Positions 5,411-8,346 of a stretch of DNA of 8,346 nucleotides are shown in pieces. The DNA lies in assembly GCA_027023115.1 (NCBI GenBank), contig JALVWZ010000310.1, positions 1 through 8,346 of the forward strand. The letters run 5' to 3'. This DNA is from Thermaceae bacterium (GTDB lineage Bacteria > Deinococcota > Deinococci > Deinococcales > Marinithermaceae). Every line of letters begins with the position of its first letter. Within the stretch, counting starts at the first letter, position 1. Made by a program: the position numbers and the translations under genes. A model generated the notes under the pieces. It did not search any database, was not told the DNA's origin, and worked only from the letters and a program-made list of their open reading frames with translations.

Positions 5411-6441
5411 CATTCCTCCAAAAGTTTGATGATGTTTCTTATCCGGTAATTGCCTTCGTCCCATATACCGGCGCTTTCGAGTTGCTGTTTCAGGACGAGC
5501 AAGACCGGCTTGCGGGCTCCAGGGGGCTCCTTGCCAAGTTCTCGGACGATCTTATTCGCCATTGAGATTTTGCCGGGGGCGTCTATGCTTTCGATTTGGC
5601 CCTGATACTGTTCGAGCAGCTCTTTGGCTCTTTCCGCCATGGCGGCTTTTTCTTCGTCCGAGGCTTCCACTTTGGCGTCTAAATAGCCGTACCCGGCATT
5701 GGTTTTGCCGCCAACGCCCAGGTTTCGCAAGCCCCAAACGAGCAGTTTGGCGGCGAGGTCGAGCCAAGGTTTGGCATTCTCGCTGGTGCTGGACAAGGCT
5801 ATGGTGAACTTCACCCCGGGTTTGATGCTAACGAAGGCTATGGGGGTGGGGTCGTCGAAGTCGCTAGGAGGCTCCTGACCCCGCTGGCCGTAGTACTTCG
5901 GGTGATGAGTGTTAATAACGTCGGCCTGGAAGGGTTTAGTAACGGGGGAGCTTGGATCGAGCCAGGCATCCCAGTAGATTACGTGCCCGGCGCTTTCGGT
6001 GGTGCCTGCCAGCACCTCGAGGGCCTCGGCGGGCACGTTTTGCCTCTGGGCTACCCGCCGGAGCAGGCCTTTTAGAGCGCTGCCGGGCAAGTAGGGGGTG
6101 CCATAGGTCTTGTTGAGCGCCAGGCCGTTTTCCAGGGGCGAGGAGTTCCCCAGGCCGATGGCGAGGGGGGTAATGGCTTTGGCACTGAGAATTAGCGGTT
6201 GCCCGAACGTTTTTACCGCCTCCAGCCAGCGGGTATAGGCGTTTTCGTAGTCGCTGGTAGGGGACCAGGCGCTAACCTGTTCGATGAGGCGTATGGCGGC
6301 GTCTTTGCCAGACTCGCTTTTGTCGGGATTCGGCTGAGCTTCCAGAAACTTTGCCAGCACCAGCCCGGGATTGCCAAAATCGAGTTTCTTCAAGCTGTCG
6401 CTTACAAGGTCTAAGGCGCTCTTTCTGGCTGCGCGAATCAT
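5410..6441 (-). CDS. cmr6: Type III-B RAMP protein Cmr6
   Basis: Cmr6 is a single-copy RAMP (RRM-fold) subunit that caps one end of the Cmr4/Cmr5 filament, near Cmr1, in the type III-B RNA-targeting complex. The 343 residues include an N-terminal helical region of about 80 residues. The first RAMP strand follows, with GLGNSSPLENGLALN (96-110) and YLPGSALKGLLRR (117-129). Next are the mid-domain DVINTHHPKYY (174-184) and the glycine-rich loop GVGGKTNAGYGY (242-253), all typical of Cmr6. A charged, probably helical tail continues from about residue 257 to 343, beyond the point where many Cmr6 proteins end. The start at 6441 is supported by GGAGG with 4-bp spacing and by a 4-bp ATGA overlap with cmr5. 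The stop overlaps the csx start in the same way, so translational coupling is likely. Confidence 0.93.
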   Translation of the reverse strand: MIRAARKSALDLVSDSLKKLDFGNPGLVLAKFLEAQPNPDKSESGKDAAIRLIEQVSAWSPTSDYENAYTRWLEAVKTFGQPLILSAKAITPLAIGLGNSSPLENGLALNKTYGTPYLPGSALKGLLRRVAQRQNVPAEALEVLAGTTESAGHVIYWDAWLDPSSPVTKPFQADVINTHHPKYYGQRGQEPPSDFDDPTPIAFVSIKPGVKFTIALSSTSENAKPWLDLAAKLLVWGLRNLGVGGKTNAGYGYLDAKVEASDEEKAAMAERAKELLEQYQGQIESIDAPGKISMANKIVRELGKEPPGARKPVLLVLKQQLESAGIWDEGNYRIRNIIKLLEE

Positions 6442-6863
6442 TGCTCCTCCACGTCGAGCAGGCTCTTGGATAGCCGTTTGAAGTAAACCCAGGCGCTAAG
6501 AACGTTTTGGGTGTAGAGCATGTAGGTTGGCGTATCGGCTTCTGAAATGCCTTTGAGCGTGTCAATGGGTGTAGCCGACGAGTCTTTGTCGGGCAGATCA
6601 AGAATCGCGGCAACGTCCTCCAATAGCCTGGTGTAGGCCGCGGGAAGGCCTTCTTTATTGCCCATCTTGGACATGGCGAAGGCGACGGCCTGAGAGAGGC
6701 CGTTACTGAGCACCATTACCGGGAACTCCTGGCAGATGACCCTGTACCGGCTAAGGGTTTCGGCGCTCTTGGCGTTGGCATCGTTAAAGTCGTAAATGCG
6801 AGCGTGCGCTAACTCCAGGTAGCGGCGGCCGCGGGGTTTGCGTTTGGTGCCTCTATTTCCCAT
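6438..6863 (-). CDS. cmr5: Type III-B small subunit Cmr5
   Basis: Cmr5 is the small all-helical subunit that forms the inner filament of the Cmr complex alongside Cmr4 and helps hold the target RNA. The 141 residues fit the family (about 120-150). A basic start (MGNRGTKRKPRGRR) precedes LELAHARIYDF, the helix SAETLSRYRVICQEFPVMVLSNGLSQAVAF (split here only by prose), and the C-terminal block SEADTPTYMLYTQNVLSAW followed by YFKRLSKSLL. The pattern of a conserved helix ending in a NGLxQA motif is characteristic of Cmr5. The ATG at 6863 has GGAGG 8 bp upstream. The start overlaps the end of cmr4 by 11 bp, and the stop overlaps cmr6 by 4 bp. Confidence 0.92.
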   Translation of the reverse strand: MGNRGTKRKPRGRRYLELAHARIYDFNDANAKSAETLSRYRVICQEFPVMVLSNGLSQAVAFAMSKMGNKEGLPAAYTRLLEDVAAILDLPDKDSSATPIDTLKGISEADTPTYMLYTQNVLSAWVYFKRLSKSLLDVEEQ

Positions 6864-7794
6864 GGGCCGCCTCCAGGATTCTTACCAGCCCCCTGCCTAT
6901 GCTGGTTTGGCCGCCCAGCTGCAAGAGGGCGTGCTTCTTCACTTCTGCTAGGTAATCTTCATGCTCGGCTAGAGCGAAGAACGAGAAGATGGCCTCGGCG
7001 GGAACGTTTTCTTCGTACCAGGGGCCTTCTTTCACGGTCTTCTGTTGGGGGTCGAGCTGGACGCGGGCGATTACCTCGAGCCCATGACGTGCGAAATGGG
7101 CGAAGACGCTGTCGCTAACCACTGCTAGGTGCCGCTCTACGTTTTCCACCTCGCGCGGGTCACTAAAAATGGTACTGGCGAATCTGTGGGCCCAGCCTTC
7201 GGGGAGAGGCTTGGCCTTGAAGTCGAAATCTTCCAACACTACCGCTAGGTCCGCGTCGCTTTCCGCCTCAGCCTTTCCTTGACCCAGCGGTTGTGGTAGG
7301 GCACTGTTCGAAGGCAGTAAAATGCGATAGTCATTGAACAAGGTTACCGGCTCGAAAGAGGGCGCTGGGATGCCGAGTAGTTGGGCGTCGCGCCGCCAGC
7401 GAGAAATGATGGATGGGGAAGTGAGCAGTGCGTAGCCGCCCCAGAAGGAGCGCACCGGCAACAGCAGCAGGCGGGCATCGGTAAAGGTCAGGCTAGCCGC
7501 TTTTCCGTCGTTGCCACTTTCGGGCGCGTGCTCTATACCCATTTTATCAGACTCGGTTGCTCTTCTAGCTTTCTCGTCGTTGCCACTTTCGGGTGCGTAC
7601 CCAAAAAGTTCTTTTGCCAGTTTTTCGTCTTCGTAGCGCCCCCGCAACACTCCTTTGATAGTGCTGGCGGGGATGATGGGAATGCCGGTGGATTTTTCCC
7701 TGGCTACCGGCAGGTCTATCACACTCTCGACGCTTTGCTCGGTACCCGGATGAACGGGGGTGAGCGCCTGCAAGAAAAAGGCTTTAGTTTTCAT
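6853..7794 (-). CDS. cmr4: Type III-B RAMP nuclease subunit Cmr4
   Basis: Cmr4 is the multicopy backbone of the Cmr complex and cuts target RNA at 6-nt intervals. From the ATG at 7794 the protein has 313 residues, close to the family norm of about 290-310. The opening FLQALTPVHPGTEQS and the block VIDLPVAREKSTGIPIIPAS are diagnostic. H15 and D27 correspond to the conserved His and catalytic Asp of the thumb loop (Asp26 in characterised Cmr4). STIKGVLRGR, then FTDARLLLLPVRSFWGGYALLTSP, and a C-terminal glycine-rich LGGQTSIGRGLVR complete the RAMP fold. The start is chosen because GGAGG lies 8 bp upstream; a TTG start at 7809 would include the ribosome-binding site itself. An unusual internal duplication is present (residues about 64-99). 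The start overlaps cmr3 by 11 bp. Confidence 0.95.
   Translation of the reverse strand: MKTKAFFLQALTPVHPGTEQSVESVIDLPVAREKSTGIPIIPASTIKGVLRGRYEDEKLAKELFGYAPESGNDEKARRATESDKMGIEHAPESGNDGKAASLTFTDARLLLLPVRSFWGGYALLTSPSIISRWRRDAQLLGIPAPSFEPVTLFNDYRILLPSNSALPQPLGQGKAEAESDADLAVVLEDFDFKAKPLPEGWAHRFASTIFSDPREVENVERHLAVVSDSVFAHFARHGLEVIARVQLDPQQKTVKEGPWYEENVPAEAIFSFFALAEHEDYLAEVKKHALLQLGGQTSIGRGLVRILEAAHGK
7506..7593 (-). repeat. 69-bp tandem duplication inside cmr4
   Basis: The same 19 bases (plus strand CGTCGTTGCCACTTTCGGG) occur at 7506-7524 and 7575-7593, exactly 69 bp apart, with weaker similarity on either side. In the protein this gives APESGND twice, at residues 67-73 and 90-96, 23 residues apart and in frame. 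The second copy leads into the conserved SLTFTDARLLLLPVRS. The segment falls between the FG motif and the FTDAR motif, a variable surface loop in this family. Confidence 0.85.
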
Positions 7795-8346
7795 CTGCGT
7801 ATCCTCCAATGCCCCAGACTGCTAGCCCGAAACCATCTTTTCTGTCCTGCTCCCTGTCGCTTACTGGCCTCATCCAGCTCTTCAGAACCGCTGCCGGGTC
7901 TCCTTCTGCAACCTCGAAAAAGTAGACGCTGCCCGCGGGAACGGCCCAGCGCACCGGCTTGGGTTGGTTCGTGCGCAGGTTCCAGCCCGAAACCGCCTCT
8001 CTGCGCCCCACGGCGGCGGCTACCAGCCGGAGTTTGACGTTGGCCAGACCGCGCGGCAGTTGCAGAGAGCCCGTCTCTTTGCTCAGCCAGGCGGGTTTCC
8101 AACCGTGTTCGAAGAGCGCCGGGGTCGCCAATACCATGCGGATGAGGTTGCGTTTTGGGTCGAAGCTCGCGAAGGCCTCTTTTACCTCGTTGGGCGGGTC
8201 GTACCAACTTTCGGCTAAGTCTTCGTATAAGGTAACGCCAACCGGCCTCCTCTCGCCTCCCAGGTAGCCGGCGCTCAGCCGTAACCCGTTTTCGAGATTG
8301 GACCGGGCGCGTATGGTCCAGTAGTGGTCGCTGCCGCCGTAATCGC
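7784..8346 (-). CDS. cmr3: Type III-B RAMP protein Cmr3, C-terminal part (start beyond the right edge)
   Basis: Cmr3 is the tandem-RRM RAMP subunit that binds Cas10/Cmr2 and the crRNA 5' handle at the foot of the Cmr complex. The minus-strand frame is open from the window edge (DYGGSDHYWTIRARSNLENG) through 186 residues to a TAA at 7784. Diagnostic segments are LSAGYLGGERRPVGV, where the GGERR loop matches the glycine-rich loop of Cmr3; RMVLATPALFEHGWKP; and WAVPAGSVYFFEVAEGD, the family's GSVYFFE strand. It ends with DGFGLAVWGIGGYADEN. The N-terminal half and start codon are missing. The 3' end overlaps the cmr4 start by 11 bp, placing it first among the visible genes of the operon. Cmr2/Cas10 and Cmr1 are expected outside the window. 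Confidence 0.92.
   Translation of the reverse strand, partial: DYGGSDHYWTIRARSNLENGLRLSAGYLGGERRPVGVTLYEDLAESWYDPPNEVKEAFASFDPKRNLIRMVLATPALFEHGWKPAWLSKETGSLQLPRGLANVKLRLVAAAVGRREAVSGWNLRTNQPKPVRWAVPAGSVYFFEVAEGDPAAVLKSWMRPVSDREQDRKDGFGLAVWGIGGYADEN

Noticed and set aside
5411..5464. Upstream ATG that would lengthen the Csx protein by 18 residues
   Set aside because: The extra residues lie wholly inside the end of cmr6, do not resemble the family N-terminus, and skip the GGAGG-linked ATG pair.
7795..7809. TTG start that would lengthen Cmr4 by 5 residues
   Set aside because: Those codons contain the ribosome-binding site for the ATG at 7794, where the recognised Cmr4 N-terminus begins.
7791..8207. 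Second minus-strand frame overlapping the end of cmr3
   Set aside because: The frame ending at 7784 carries the Cmr3 motifs and stays open to the window edge. The other is low-complexity and Arg/Gly-rich.

Overview
The window looks like part of a Thermaceae chromosome (Deinococcota; Thermus/Meiothermus/Oceanithermus-like). The alanine dehydrogenase reads like the Thermus enzyme from its N-terminus to a C-terminal [14 protein letters not shown], the housekeeping genes are GC-rich, and the promoters are TATAAT-like. Genus cannot be settled from the sequence alone. By eye the CRISPR-associated genes are less GC-rich and carry more A/T-ending codons than ald, which would suit an accessory island.

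Layout. Bases 1-152 (minus) hold the first 50 codons of an exported DUF3108-like protein. A hairpin at 167-195 separates it from ald (213-1322, minus). A 106-bp AT-rich divergent region with palindrome and direct-repeat candidates separates ald from an Lrp/AsnC regulator (1429-1902, plus). That regulator is probably leaderless and probably controls ald. Bases 1944-4006 are a CRISPR array of 29 repeats (28 intact, 1 degenerate) and 28 spacers of 34-37 bp. Bases 4007-4162 are its leader. From 4163 to the right edge, a tightly overlapped minus-strand operon runs in the order cmr3 (partial), cmr4, cmr5, cmr6, and a CARF-HEPN Csx-type ribonuclease. This is a type III-B (Cmr) effector module.

Orientation. 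The array is transcribed on the minus strand, in the same direction as the cmr operon. On that strand each repeat begins GTTGCACC, folds into a 9-bp stem capped by a GAAA (GNRA) tetraloop, and ends in ATTGAAAC, the usual 8-nt crRNA 5' handle. The leader therefore lies at the high-coordinate end, directly after the Csx stop codon. The oldest end lies beside lrp. There the last repeat has lost its 3' part and is followed by a T-rich tract, which turns the repeat hairpin into an apparent intrinsic terminator.

How it works together. The array supplies crRNAs. Cmr3-6, with Cmr1 and Cmr2/Cas10 presumably encoded beyond the right edge, form the RNA-targeting complex. On target binding Cas10 would make cyclic oligoadenylate, which would activate the CARF-HEPN nuclease. 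No cas1, cas2 or cas6 is visible, so adaptation and processing must be encoded elsewhere. Two spacers have recognisable coding content: one reads as the RNase HI active-site motif and one as the start of an XRE-type repressor. One spacer is present twice in tandem.
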